A stretch of 38,837 bases of DNA from Chloroflexota bacterium (GTDB lineage: Bacteria; Chloroflexota; Anaerolineae; UBA2200). Where the stretch lies: contig JAUWJD010000036.1 of assembly GCA_030607875.1 (NCBI GenBank), forward strand, positions 1 through 38,837. Direction: 5' to 3'. Of the stretch, positions 16,621 to 24,687 are shown in pieces. The first letter of the stretch is position 1, and the number at the start of each line of letters is the position of its first letter. A model generated the notes under the pieces. It saw nothing but the letters and a program-made list of their open reading frames with translations, searched no databases and had not been told where the DNA came from. A program made the translations under genes and the position numbers.

Positions 16621-18498
16621 ATGTACTTGTCTACCCTCAGGATTCGTGGCTACAGGCTGTTTCGCGATTCGTTTGAGATTGGCTTCGAGAAGGGCCTGAC
16701 GGTGCTGGTTGGGGAGAATGGGACTGGGAAGAGCGCCATAGTTGATGCCTTGCGGCTGCTCCTACTGGAGGATGAATACGGGCGCGGAGGAGTGTCTTCC
16801 TCTGATTTCCACAGACCGATTGACCAGCCAGCGGCATCAAGGGGAGGTGACCGTCTTGAACTGCATTGTGTTCTCGATGACTTGGATGAAAGGGCGCAAG
16901 CTGCGTACTTGCCCTGGTTGGACATAAAGAACACGCGCAGAGCCTTCTTGAATCTAGCTGTTGAGAACAGAGAAGATCAGCGTGGCAGGTTCAAGAGGAG
17001 GATTTGGGGGGGAGAGTCCGCGACTGGTCTGTTTGAGTGGGAGCTGTTGAATGCGATCGTCTGCGCATACCTACCCCCGCTGCGAGACGCGAACAGTCGG
17101 CTGGGAGCATATCGCGGATCGAGGTTGGCGCGGTTGCTGAGGAGCCTCGGTCAGAGAGGACTAGGCGAGGGCGAACAGCACCCTCTAGAAACACAGGTCA
17201 ACGTTTTCAACCGCGAACTCCTGGGCGATGAGACAATACAAAGGGCCAACAAGTTTGTCCGGGACAATATGATCAACGCGCTAGGCACCGTACTCGGTCA
17301 GGATGCGATGATCCAGTTTTCGGAGGTGAAGTTTGAGCGGATTGTTGAGCGGCTGAAGCTTCTCTTCTATCCCCATCTGCCACAAAACGGCCAAGGCACG
17401 GCCCCGGCGCTGTTCCGAGAACTGGACGAGAACAGCCTGGGCTACAACAACGTTATGTACCTCGCCACCGTGTTGGCCGAACTTGAGGATCTGGACAGTT
17501 CTGAAGTATTTGTGAAGATCGTGCTCATTGAAGAACCAGAAGCGCACCTGCATCCACAGTTGCAGGTCAAGCTGCTAGGATACCTGCAGAACAAGGCAAA
17601 ATTGACTGGGATACAGGGAATTGTCACGACTCACTCTCCCACTATTGCTGCCTCGGTAGCACTGGAGTCCATCAAAGTGTTGACGAGGTCGATTGATACT
17701 GACAATCCAGTGGTCTCCTCGATCAAGGACTGCGGACTATCTGCTGGAACCAAGTTCTTTATCGCGCGATGGCTAGACATAACCAAGTCCACATTGCTGT
17801 TCGCGAGAGGGGTGATTCTGGTTGAGGGTATTACGGAGGCGCTACTAATGTCTGAATTCGGGCGGATCGTCATAGGGGAGGGCCGTGGTGTCGGGCACAA
17901 CGGTGATCGGTCGGAGTCGCTGGAGGACTACGGCGTTTCTGTGATCAATATGGGCGGAGGGTACTTCAAACATTTCATGCAGCTGTTTGCGGGGCACTCA
18001 CTGTCTGACCAGAGCGGCAGCACTCGGTGTGACAAGATTCCTGTGCGGTGTGCGGGGATCATCGATTGTGATCCCCGCAAAGACTCCAGACCCACGGCAT
18101 CCAGTCCGTGCGACTGTGGCAATCCTCAGTACTCACTGCTGGCCCGCAAGCTGGAGAACCATCCGAACTGCCGGCTCTTCTGTAACCTCAAAACTCTCGA
18201 GTACGATCTAGCCATGGAGGGCAACAACCTTCAGTTGATGGGCAAGGTGTTGTCGCGGACGGTGAGCACCGATGGCCCCATCAAACGTAGAGCGCTAGAT
18301 CTCGCGTGCAGTGCGTGGGGCGATGCCAGCGAGGAGGCCAAGTCTGAGGAGGCCTCATGGCTTCTTGACCACATTTCTCGCACTAAGGGCGAGTTCGCGC
18401 AACTGCTTGCGCAAGAATTGAGTGAGGATCATACGGTGGACTTCTCTGTCCCCGGCTATCTCAGACAAGCGATTCTATGGGCGGCTGGACTCAGTTAA
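16621..18498 (+). CDS. OLD-family ATPase-TOPRIM endonuclease (GajA-like)
   Basis: A 625-aa protein with the two-part OLD architecture. The ABC-type ATPase has Walker A GENGTGKS (31-38), Walker B and following VLIEEPEAHLHP (301-312), and the TTHSP H-loop. The C-terminal TOPRIM nuclease has Glu402 in LVEGITEALL and Asp482/Asp484 in IIDCDPR. ATG 16621 has AAGGAG 8 bp upstream. The stop is 1 bp before the ATG of a UvrD-like helicase, the gene pair that defines Gabija (GajA nicking nuclease, GajB helicase) and class 2 OLD proteins. Base composition is less GC-rich than hsdR (about 50% in one 60-base hand count). An anti-phage role is inferred from this pairing and the restriction locus upstream. 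Confidence 0.9.
   Translation: MYLSTLRIRGYRLFRDSFEIGFEKGLTVLVGENGTGKSAIVDALRLLLLEDEYGRGGVSSSDFHRPIDQPAASRGGDRLELHCVLDDLDERAQAAYLPWLDIKNTRRAFLNLAVENREDQRGRFKRRIWGGESATGLFEWELLNAIVCAYLPPLRDANSRLGAYRGSRLARLLRSLGQRGLGEGEQHPLETQVNVFNRELLGDETIQRANKFVRDNMINALGTVLGQDAMIQFSEVKFERIVERLKLLFYPHLPQNGQGTAPALFRELDENSLGYNNVMYLATVLAELEDLDSSEVFVKIVLIEEPEAHLHPQLQVKLLGYLQNKAKLTGIQGIVTTHSPTIAASVALESIKVLTRSIDTDNPVVSSIKDCGLSAGTKFFIARWLDITKSTLLFARGVILVEGITEALLMSEFGRIVIGEGRGVGHNGDRSESLEDYGVSVINMGGGYFKHFMQLFAGHSLSDQSGSTRCDKIPVRCAGIIDCDPRKDSRPTASSPCDCGNPQYSLLARKLENHPNCRLFCNLKTLEYDLAMEGNNLQLMGKVLSRTVSTDGPIKRRALDLACSAWGDASEEAKSEEASWLLDHISRTKGEFAQLLAQELSEDHTVDFSVPGYLRQAILWAAGLS
18051..18079. repeat. 11-bp perfect inverted repeat inside the OLD nuclease gene
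   Basis: TGCGGGGATCA (18051-18061) and TGATCCCCGCA (18069-18079) flank a 7-nt loop. It coincides with the codons for the TOPRIM Asp motif, so it may simply reflect coding constraints. Confidence 0.6.
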
Positions 18499-18499
18499 C

Positions 18500-20341
18500 A
18501 TGAACAAGCGGCAGAGGAAGAGACTGCAGTTGCTCCACAAGCTTGGTGAGCGCCTAAGTAGTGGTGTCGCGGACGAAGACCTGCACCGGCTAAGCTTTGA
18601 GCAACTGCAGTATGTCAATCACAGACTGGGAATGCCCTGTTATGTGGAAGCCTGTCCTGGTAGCGGGAAGACCGAAGTTGTTGGCATGAAAGCCGCCTAT
18701 GAGTTTGCGGGCTGGCAAGACAGGTTTGCTGGCATCGCCATCCTGACGTTCACACGAAACGCCTGTGCGCAGATTAGGGGCCGTGCAGCCCAGTATGCGG
18801 GGGGTGTGGCAGCTAGGCATTCCCATTTCATCGGGACTATCGACAGCTGGCTGCACAATTATCTTCTGCAGCCATTTGCTCATGCCATAGTCGGGTATGC
18901 TGGCAAGGATGGCGACATGAGCGTGAAAGTTATCGAGAACCAGTCCAAAGCGGGTTTCCTGAAGAGCTACGAGGTACGCGTCCGCGGAGCTCCTCGTCGC
19001 CGCATTTGCGCAAATGAGTACTACAAGAGACACGATGGAGAGTTGGAAGGCATCATTAGGACGAGCATTGTGAGCTTTGACAAGGTTCGCCTCAGGAGCA
19101 CCAAGGATAGCTTTCTGAGAGATGGTTTCGTAACCTATCAGGATGCAGAGAGTATATGCTATGAGGTGCTGAGACAGTACCCGCGTATTGGGCAGCTCCT
19201 TGCCCAGAGATTCCCTTACATCATCGTCGACGAATGCCAGGATCTATCTGATTGCCAGTTGCACGTGTTCTGCGAACTGATGAACGCAGGAATAGTCCTG
19301 CAGTTCGTGGGCGACCTGAATCAAGCGATATATGAGTTCAGAAAAGTTGATCCGCAGCGTGTAGCGAAGTTTGTTGACGAACAAGGGTTCCAAAGGAAGA
19401 CACTCACCCGCAACTATAGGAGCAATCAGGCAATAGTTGACGTCTGCACGGGCCTCATGAGATCGTCTCAGCGAATACAGGGACGCGAAGTCGCGGAATG
19501 TGACACTCCCTGCATTCTGTGGCAGTACGCAGATGAAACGTTCGGTTGCCTCCCCAAGTGTTTCGAGAACCTCGTTGCGAGACTTGGCCTAGACAGTCGA
19601 GAATGTTGCATTGTGGCAAGGGGCACCATACTCCTAGACCGGCTTCACCCGCAGAAGAAAAAGCGAACTATGCCCGTTGAGTTATTCGCAGCCGCCCTCA
19701 ATTGCTGGCATCTACGAAGTCGATCCACAATCGACATAGACGTAGCGCTGCACAGTCTGGGGAAGAGCCTGTCACTCCTCGCATACTCTGGGCGAGGCCA
19801 TCATCAGAAGCAGTACTGCCCTGACGATGTAGACCCCGTGCGTTGGAGGATCTTTCTGGCAGAGGTGCTAGACAAAACAGTCGACCTCTATCCGTTTGCA
19901 GACGACCTAAGCTGGTCTCAGTGGACAAAGGAGCTGAAAGGCTACCTAGAGGGCATGTGGTCATCGTTACCGGTCAAGGGAAAAGGATGGGGCCAAATCA
20001 AAAACAGAATACGGGCTCCCAGCAATCGCGGCAAGATTGGTGTTGCGCAGGACTTCTGCATTGTAGGTCCTGCGAGCAGTTTGCGGATTACCACAATTCA
20101 CGATGTCAAGGGAGAAACCTTTGACGCATTGCTACTAATCTCGGCAAAGAATAAACAATCCAGAGGCGGGCACTTCGAACAGTGGCTACACCCACAGCCA
20201 GGCAAAGAGGAGTATCGACGTTTTGCCTATGTCGCATGTTCGCGTCCCCAGCATCTTCTCGTAATCGCAACACCGCGACTGAGCGAGGAGCAGCTACAGG
20301 AGTTCAAGAAGCTGGGTCTTGAGCCTCAGGACATGTCCTGA
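18500..20341 (+). CDS. UvrD/Rep-like superfamily 1 helicase (GajB-like)
   Basis: A 613-aa helicase carrying all main SF1A motifs: Walker A ACPGSGKT (51-58), TFTRNACAQIRGRA (Ia), DECQD at about 244 (II), VGDLNQAIYEFR (III), RNYRSNQAIV (IV), TIHDVKGETFD (V) and VACSRPQHLLV (VI). It is therefore expected to be an active ATP-dependent DNA translocase. It begins 1 bp after the OLD nuclease stop, so the two are almost certainly coexpressed. In Gabija systems the helicase partner responds to DNA ends or single strands and supports the nuclease. It is longer than the B. cereus GajB (about 490 aa, from memory). A 30-bp palindrome covers its stop codon. Confidence 0.9.
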   Translation: MNKRQRKRLQLLHKLGERLSSGVADEDLHRLSFEQLQYVNHRLGMPCYVEACPGSGKTEVVGMKAAYEFAGWQDRFAGIAILTFTRNACAQIRGRAAQYAGGVAARHSHFIGTIDSWLHNYLLQPFAHAIVGYAGKDGDMSVKVIENQSKAGFLKSYEVRVRGAPRRRICANEYYKRHDGELEGIIRTSIVSFDKVRLRSTKDSFLRDGFVTYQDAESICYEVLRQYPRIGQLLAQRFPYIIVDECQDLSDCQLHVFCELMNAGIVLQFVGDLNQAIYEFRKVDPQRVAKFVDEQGFQRKTLTRNYRSNQAIVDVCTGLMRSSQRIQGREVAECDTPCILWQYADETFGCLPKCFENLVARLGLDSRECCIVARGTILLDRLHPQKKKRTMPVELFAAALNCWHLRSRSTIDIDVALHSLGKSLSLLAYSGRGHHQKQYCPDDVDPVRWRIFLAEVLDKTVDLYPFADDLSWSQWTKELKGYLEGMWSSLPVKGKGWGQIKNRIRAPSNRGKIGVAQDFCIVGPASSLRITTIHDVKGETFDALLLISAKNKQSRGGHFEQWLHPQPGKEEYRRFAYVACSRPQHLLVIATPRLSEEQLQEFKKLGLEPQDMS

Positions 20342-20348
20342 GGCTCAA
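20319..20348. repeat. 30-bp perfect palindrome across the helicase stop codon
   Basis: TTGAGCCTCAGGACA (20319-20333) is followed without a gap by its exact reverse complement (20334-20348), and flanking GGG/CCC extend the pairing with a 2-nt bulge. It includes the last four codons and stop of the helicase gene. It could form a terminator-like hairpin (no T tract follows) or be a protein-binding site. Confidence 0.85.
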
Positions 20349-20476
20349 CCCAATTACAGAGCCTGCTTCTGCTCAGACTGATGTAGTCGCGCAAGGGGGT
20401 AGGCGTTGGGGCAAGAGGGGTGGCATCAATCGGCGCAGGTACTTGAGAACGGCGTGGGGGTGGAGGTGACTACGAC

Positions 20477-21820
20477 ATGATGCTCTACGATGAGCCTGTT
20501 TGGAAGCTCATGCACGAGATGGTGGCTGACCTGGAGCTGAGGAATGGCGAAGTGCTGTCCAAGGCTCAGGTCATTGCCTGGTTCGCCGACCACTATCCCA
20601 AGGTGAAGGGAAGCACAATTGACGTGCACTTGACACGGCTCTCTACGAACGCGTCCAGCCGGGTACATTACAACGCGAAGCCCGGACGCGATGACCTGCT
20701 GTTCAAGATCGACCCGCACCACTTTCGCTTGTATAGCCCAGACTCGGACCCGTCGCCGATCTACGCGGCGTCAACGAGAGTGTTCGGACCGCGGGGGTTG
20801 GGTAGCAACCGTATAGGTTCACGAGCGCCACTGCACCTCAGCACGACCAGGAGCCAAAGTCAATTGAGCGGAAGGGACGCGGAATGGAAACGGCTTGCGG
20901 CACTGTATGACCTCGAGCGGTACCTGTTCGAAGTGGTATCGCCAGGGTTCCAGCGAGACGGGACGCTCAGCTCGTACGACTTCTTCGCTATCATCATCTG
21001 GAAGTCCAACCGCAGCAAAACCAAGATCAAGCGCGGGCTGGCGGCCGCACGCACGTCGGTTGCTGAGCTCATGTCCGAAGTGAGTGAGGCTCCGACCGCG
21101 CCTGCGAAGCTGGACACGCTCGTGCGGATTTCAGGCATAGGGCTGGCTATCGCATCGGCGATCTTGACCGTGTGCTACCCGGAGGAGTTCACCGTCTTGG
21201 ACTATCGGGCCTGGGATACCGCTAAGAAAGAGCGGGTTGACAGCCTTCCGGGTCGGAAACCCCAGACACCAACAGAGTACCTGCAGTACCGCCGGGCTTG
21301 CCAGTTGTTTGCTGCCGAGCTGGGCGTCTCCCTGCGTAGTCTCGATCGCGCACTCTGGGCCAGGAGCTGGGAAAGCGACCTGGAACGACTGATCAGCGAG
21401 ATGCAGCCGGCCAGCGAGCCTGAGGTGCCTGTCGGAGCAGACGAAGAGGTAGGACCGGCTACGAGGGGAGGTGGCAGTCACATGACGATTCACGTGGAGG
21501 TTTATCTGGCAAGCCGGATGCTTGGGCGCCAGCATGGGGACTTTGCTCGCTCCGAACTGATTGAGCGCGTGCGCCGCGAGTTCGGCGACAACCGTCCTGG
21601 GGTGTCCACCTACGCAACTGCACACGCTGTCGCCAACGCCCCGAAGAACACCACGGTGGTGTATAACTACCTGTGGCGATTGGACCTTGGCCGGTATCGT
21701 TGCTTCGATCCGGCGCGCGACAGACCGCATCCAACTCGTATCGACGCTCGCCATCAACCGCGCCGTGTCGATGTTCCACACATGTACCGCAACTACTTGG
21801 CAGATGAGGACAGACTGTGA
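20477..21820 (+). CDS. Unusual protein: HhH-like core flanked by two wHTH-like (DUF7669-type) domains
   Basis: A 447-aa protein with a very good ribosome-binding site GGAGGTGA (20462-20469) before ATG 20477. Residues 1-85 look like a winged-helix DUF7669-type domain, containing GEVLSKAQVIAWFADHYP and ending in HHFRLY. Residues 130-310 contain a helix-hairpin-helix-like SGIGLAIASAILTVCYPE then FTVLDYRAW, resembling HhH DNA-glycosylase-like regions. Residues 336-430 look like a second copy of the first domain (FARSELIERVRREFGD ... LGRYRCFDP). An in-frame ATG at 21482 behind GGGGAGG could yield the last domain alone. It follows the Gabija-like pair in the same direction. I do not know a defined function; DNA recognition is inferred. 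Confidence 0.75.
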   Translation: MMLYDEPVWKLMHEMVADLELRNGEVLSKAQVIAWFADHYPKVKGSTIDVHLTRLSTNASSRVHYNAKPGRDDLLFKIDPHHFRLYSPDSDPSPIYAASTRVFGPRGLGSNRIGSRAPLHLSTTRSQSQLSGRDAEWKRLAALYDLERYLFEVVSPGFQRDGTLSSYDFFAIIIWKSNRSKTKIKRGLAAARTSVAELMSEVSEAPTAPAKLDTLVRISGIGLAIASAILTVCYPEEFTVLDYRAWDTAKKERVDSLPGRKPQTPTEYLQYRRACQLFAAELGVSLRSLDRALWARSWESDLERLISEMQPASEPEVPVGADEEVGPATRGGGSHMTIHVEVYLASRMLGRQHGDFARSELIERVRREFGDNRPGVSTYATAHAVANAPKNTTVVYNYLWRLDLGRYRCFDPARDRPHPTRIDARHQPRRVDVPHMYRNYLADEDRL

Positions 21821-21992
21821 ACAAGAGCATTCGCTCGCCCGAAGACTCTGACCCCTGCGACGTGCTGCCAGGATGCGATGATCGGCGGGACGGTACGCTT
21901 GAAGCGTGCGCTCAAGTCAGAGATGGGTCGGCTCAAGTAGACAGCGTGGTCATCTGCACGTTGCCTGCCCGAGGTGATGGGAAGAGGTGAAG

Positions 21993-23513
21993 ATGAAGTT
22001 CCTAGATGCTGCATACGAGGTTCTCAAAGCCGCAGGGGCGCCGCTGCACCACCGCGAGATCGTCGTTCGCGCGCTAGAGCACGGCCTGATTCGGACCAAG
22101 GGAAAGACCCCCGCCGCCACGCTGAACGCGCAGTTGGGCGTCAGCATCAAACGGGCCGCGGCCGGCGGCCCATCATCGCGGTTCTGTCGCGTCAACCGTG
22201 GGGTGTTCGGGCTTGTGGAATGGCAGGGAATCGCCTCGACAGCTGCACGGTCCGACACACCAACACTGGCTGAGCTGTTCCATCTGGTCAGCAGGGTTGT
22301 TCCCAAAGACCAGCAGTTGGAGGCCGTCGCTCCAGACGACACCGTTGCGACGGCGATCAGCAAGATGCTAGCGCACAACTACTCTCAGCTGCCCGTCATG
22401 CAAGGTCGTGCAACGCTCGGCGTGTTTTGCTTCCGGTCATTTGCGGAGAAGCTCCTAGAGATGGGAGACCTGCCGAAGGATGTGGGCTCTCTTCCAGTCA
22501 GTGAGTTTATGCAGGAATTCCGTTTCGTTAACCCCTCTGATACGTGGGAGTCCACCTTGGAGTACATCGACAAGCATGATGCCGTGCTGGTCGGCACCAG
22601 GTACGCTCTCGACGCCATTCTGACGTCAATGGACGTGCTCAACTACCTGCGGGACATCGCCAACCCCTTCGTCATGCTGGAAGAGATCGAGCTCTCTCTG
22701 CGCAGTCTCATAGGGCAATGCGCACACGGGACCCAGCTCAAAGAGTGTATTGAGCGCAGCTTGGCCCAGAAATACTCAACTGACGAACTCCCTGGCCAAC
22801 TGCAGGAGATGACGTTCGACGACTACGGGCAGGTCATCACCAATGGCCACAACTGGCCCACCTTCTCATCTGCATTCGGCAAGGGCGAGTGGCAACGAAA
22901 GAGCACTGCCCGCAGGCTGAAACAGGTCACGGATCTGCGCAATGATGTTTTTCATTTCAGGAGGAAGCTCACCAGCAAAGACCACAAGCTGTTGGCCGAC
23001 TGCCGCGAATGGCTGCAGACAAGAATCAAAATCCTCGAGGCCAAGAAGCGAGCCGCTCAGCGCCCCAAGCCCAAAGTGAAGCCGCCTGGTCGCAAAGTGG
23101 ATAGAGAGACCTTCCTCAACTCGCTGGATGAGTACGGAAGGGACTTTTTCGTAGATCTGCTGGGTTATGCCGACAGACAGCGTCTTCCCCTGAGTTGGGG
23201 TACCAAAGGTTTCTCTCTGAATGCAGAGGTGGCCGGTCGCCATGTTCCGCTGCTTTACTGCTATCCTCCACATTCCAGCCTTGGTCAGAGCATCTACACG
23301 AGTGCCTATGATATCGTGCCAAGGGTTAAGGATGCGGAGTCTATCGCCCAGGACTACCTGAGCGCGGTGGACGATCTGGGTCTGTTCCAGCCTGCGGGGA
23401 AGAGCCTGAAATGGATGATTAAGGAAACCATCGGGGCCGCGAAGAAGGAGCAACTGTTTGAGGTTCTTTCGGACGTTGTCAAGAGAATCAAGGAAAGGGG
23501 ACTGAAGGAATAG
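21993..23513 (+). CDS. HARE-HTH / CBS-like / HEPN multidomain protein
   Basis: A 506-aa protein; ATG 21993 has GAAGAGG (21981-21987) upstream, and a GTG at 21987 is an alternative. Residues 1-80 match the HARE-HTH fold (MKFLDAAYEVLKAAGAPLHH ... RGVFGLVEW), which is associated with restriction and modification proteins. Residues 105-225 look like a CBS pair (DDTVATAISKMLAHNYSQLP). Residues 228-350 are an alpha-helical Swt1/HEPN-like domain with RNDVFH (316-321), the Rx4H motif of HEPN ribonucleases. The last 130 residues (LSWGTKGFSLNAEV, LLYCYPP) form a domain I cannot name. A nucleotide-sensing, RNA-cutting defence effector is a reasonable inference. Confidence 0.75.
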   Translation: MKFLDAAYEVLKAAGAPLHHREIVVRALEHGLIRTKGKTPAATLNAQLGVSIKRAAAGGPSSRFCRVNRGVFGLVEWQGIASTAARSDTPTLAELFHLVSRVVPKDQQLEAVAPDDTVATAISKMLAHNYSQLPVMQGRATLGVFCFRSFAEKLLEMGDLPKDVGSLPVSEFMQEFRFVNPSDTWESTLEYIDKHDAVLVGTRYALDAILTSMDVLNYLRDIANPFVMLEEIELSLRSLIGQCAHGTQLKECIERSLAQKYSTDELPGQLQEMTFDDYGQVITNGHNWPTFSSAFGKGEWQRKSTARRLKQVTDLRNDVFHFRRKLTSKDHKLLADCREWLQTRIKILEAKKRAAQRPKPKVKPPGRKVDRETFLNSLDEYGRDFFVDLLGYADRQRLPLSWGTKGFSLNAEVAGRHVPLLYCYPPHSSLGQSIYTSAYDIVPRVKDAESIAQDYLSAVDDLGLFQPAGKSLKWMIKETIGAAKKEQLFEVLSDVVKRIKERGLKE

Positions 23514-23564
23514 GGCGATGGCCTCCACGGGCTGGGTGTGGCGCCATGTCCCTCTTCACGCGCT

Positions 23565-23639
23565 CGCAGCAACTGCTTCTACCAGGACCGCTTCGACAAC
23601 TACCTGGCCTTCGTGAGGCGGATGGCCGGCTTTCAATAG
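23565..23639 (+). pseudogene. Remnant of a gene 3' end
   Basis: The frame ending at TAG 23637-23639 reads NCFYQDRFDNYLAFVRRMAG-FQ, which looks like the natural C-terminus of a protein. The frame is not convincing further upstream and has no start. It is probably a leftover of a gene lost by recombination. Family not identified. Confidence 0.3.
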
Positions 23640-23738
23640 CCTCTTCGATTCTCGCGAATAGCACGGTTATGCGCAGAGGATTCCGTACTGCCGGGTTCCC
23701 CAGAATGTCGTGACCGCTCAACCATCGAACGAGGGAGA

Positions 23739-23966
23739 ATGATGGGATACTCATTGCCTAAAGACCGCATGGCCGAGGCGGAAGTCAGCCTGCGCCTGGC
23801 CTTCTACTTGCTCGCGCTGCCGGGCAGCGACGGCGTAGCGAAAGTCGCCATTGATGGCGCGCAAGTCAAGGTGGGCAAACGTCGGGTCTTCCGCATTGTG
23901 GGCTTTTTCCGCGGCATGGCATGGGCAGATACGGTGGTTGGAACTGCCGGTCACCGGTGCGTCTGA
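23739..23966 (+). pseudogene. Truncated copy of the PD-(D/E)XK-like protein
   Basis: The first about 60 residues (MAEAEVSLRLAFYLLALPGS ... IDGAQVKVGKR) match the N-terminus of the intact gene at 25410-25979. A stretch of about 58 bp from AGCGACGGCGTAGCG is identical between them. Similarity ends near GGCATGGCATGGGCAG (about 23915-23930), after which an unrelated tail runs to a stop at 23966. The nuclease motif present in the intact copy is absent here. ATG 23739 follows GGGAGA, so a 75-aa peptide could still be made. Confidence 0.75.
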
Positions 23967-24000
23967 ATCGCAGGGCGCTTGGTGTGATGGTCTAGCGGGA

Positions 24001-24029
24001 TTGACCCAAACGTGATAGGGTGTTACAAT
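24001..24029 (+). promoter_or_regulatory. Promoter of the AbiEi-RAYT gene pair
   Basis: TTGACC (24001-24006) and TACAAT (24024-24029) are separated by 17 bp. The -10 box lies within the left arm of the nested palindrome, so a protein bound there would block initiation. Confidence 0.7.
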
Positions 24030-24069
24030 AGGTCGGCACATATTGATAAGTGCCGACGTTTTGTAACAC
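24020..24069. promoter_or_regulatory. Nested-palindrome operator upstream of the AbiEi-type gene
   Basis: The outer 9-bp arms GTGTTACAA (24020-24028) / TTGTAACAC (24061-24069) enclose inner 8-bp arms GTCGGCAC (24032-24039) / GTGCCGAC (24050-24057). All four arms are exact. AbiEi antitoxins are known to bind inverted repeats in their own promoters, so this is a likely autoregulatory site. It ends 16 bp before the ATG. Confidence 0.75.
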
Positions 24070-24084
24070 CAGTGGGAGTGGCCG

Positions 24085-24687
24085 ATGGAAAAGAACTATA
24101 CCCAGCGAATTCTGGAAATCGTCGGGAAGGCAGGGGTGGTGCGGCCCCGAGATCTACGAGCCCACGGGATACCACGGCAGTACCTGTACCGCCTGTGTGA
24201 TCGCGGTCTTGTCAGGCGGATAGGGCGAGGTCTATATGTGCTACCTGGCGCCGAAACAACCGAGCACCACACGCTAGCCGAGGCGGGCAAACGGGTGCCG
24301 CACGGAGTGGTGTGTCTGCTGTCGGCTCTTCGGTTTCACGGTCTGACCACGCAGGCTCCTTTCGAGGTGTGGCTTGCCATTGGGAGAAAGGCGAGACGAC
24401 CACGCGTAGACTACCCCCCCATCCGCTTCGTTCGCTTCTCCAGCCTTACGCTGGAGGTCGGCGTCGAGGAGCACCCAGTCGAGGGGGTCGCGGTAAGGGT
24501 TTTCTGCCCGGCCAAGACGGTGGCGGATTGCTTCAAGTACCGCAACAAGATCGGCCTGGACGTGGCCATAGAAGCACTCGTCGATTGCCGCAATCAGCGG
24601 AAATGCACCAACGACGAACTGGTGCACTATGCAGAGATCTGCCGCGTGGCAAATGTGATGAGACCATACATGGAAGTGGTGGCATGA
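24085..24687 (+). CDS. AbiEi-type antitoxin / transcriptional regulator
   Basis: A 200-aa protein with an N-terminal winged-helix domain (ILEIVGKAGVVRPRDLRAHG, RGLYVLPGA; about 8-55) and the AbiEi C-terminal domain (VCLLSALRFHGL, VRVFCPAKTVADCFKYRNKI, then ALVDCRNQRKCT). In type IV AbiE systems this protein represses its promoter and counters the AbiEii nucleotidyltransferase toxin. Here a strong promoter and palindromic operator precede it, but the next gene, overlapping by 4 bp, is a transposase rather than AbiEii. ATG 24085 is the only good start. Confidence 0.88.
   Translation: MEKNYTQRILEIVGKAGVVRPRDLRAHGIPRQYLYRLCDRGLVRRIGRGLYVLPGAETTEHHTLAEAGKRVPHGVVCLLSALRFHGLTTQAPFEVWLAIGRKARRPRVDYPPIRFVRFSSLTLEVGVEEHPVEGVAVRVFCPAKTVADCFKYRNKIGLDVAIEALVDCRNQRKCTNDELVHYAEICRVANVMRPYMEVVA

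Noticed and set aside
21878..21940. 20-aa ORF between the two multidomain genes
   Set aside because: Very short, no clear ribosome-binding site and no recognisable sequence.
24312..24683. N-terminal extension of the RAYT
   Set aside because: It overlaps the AbiEi-type gene in another frame; the conserved RAYT N-terminus begins just after ATG 24684.
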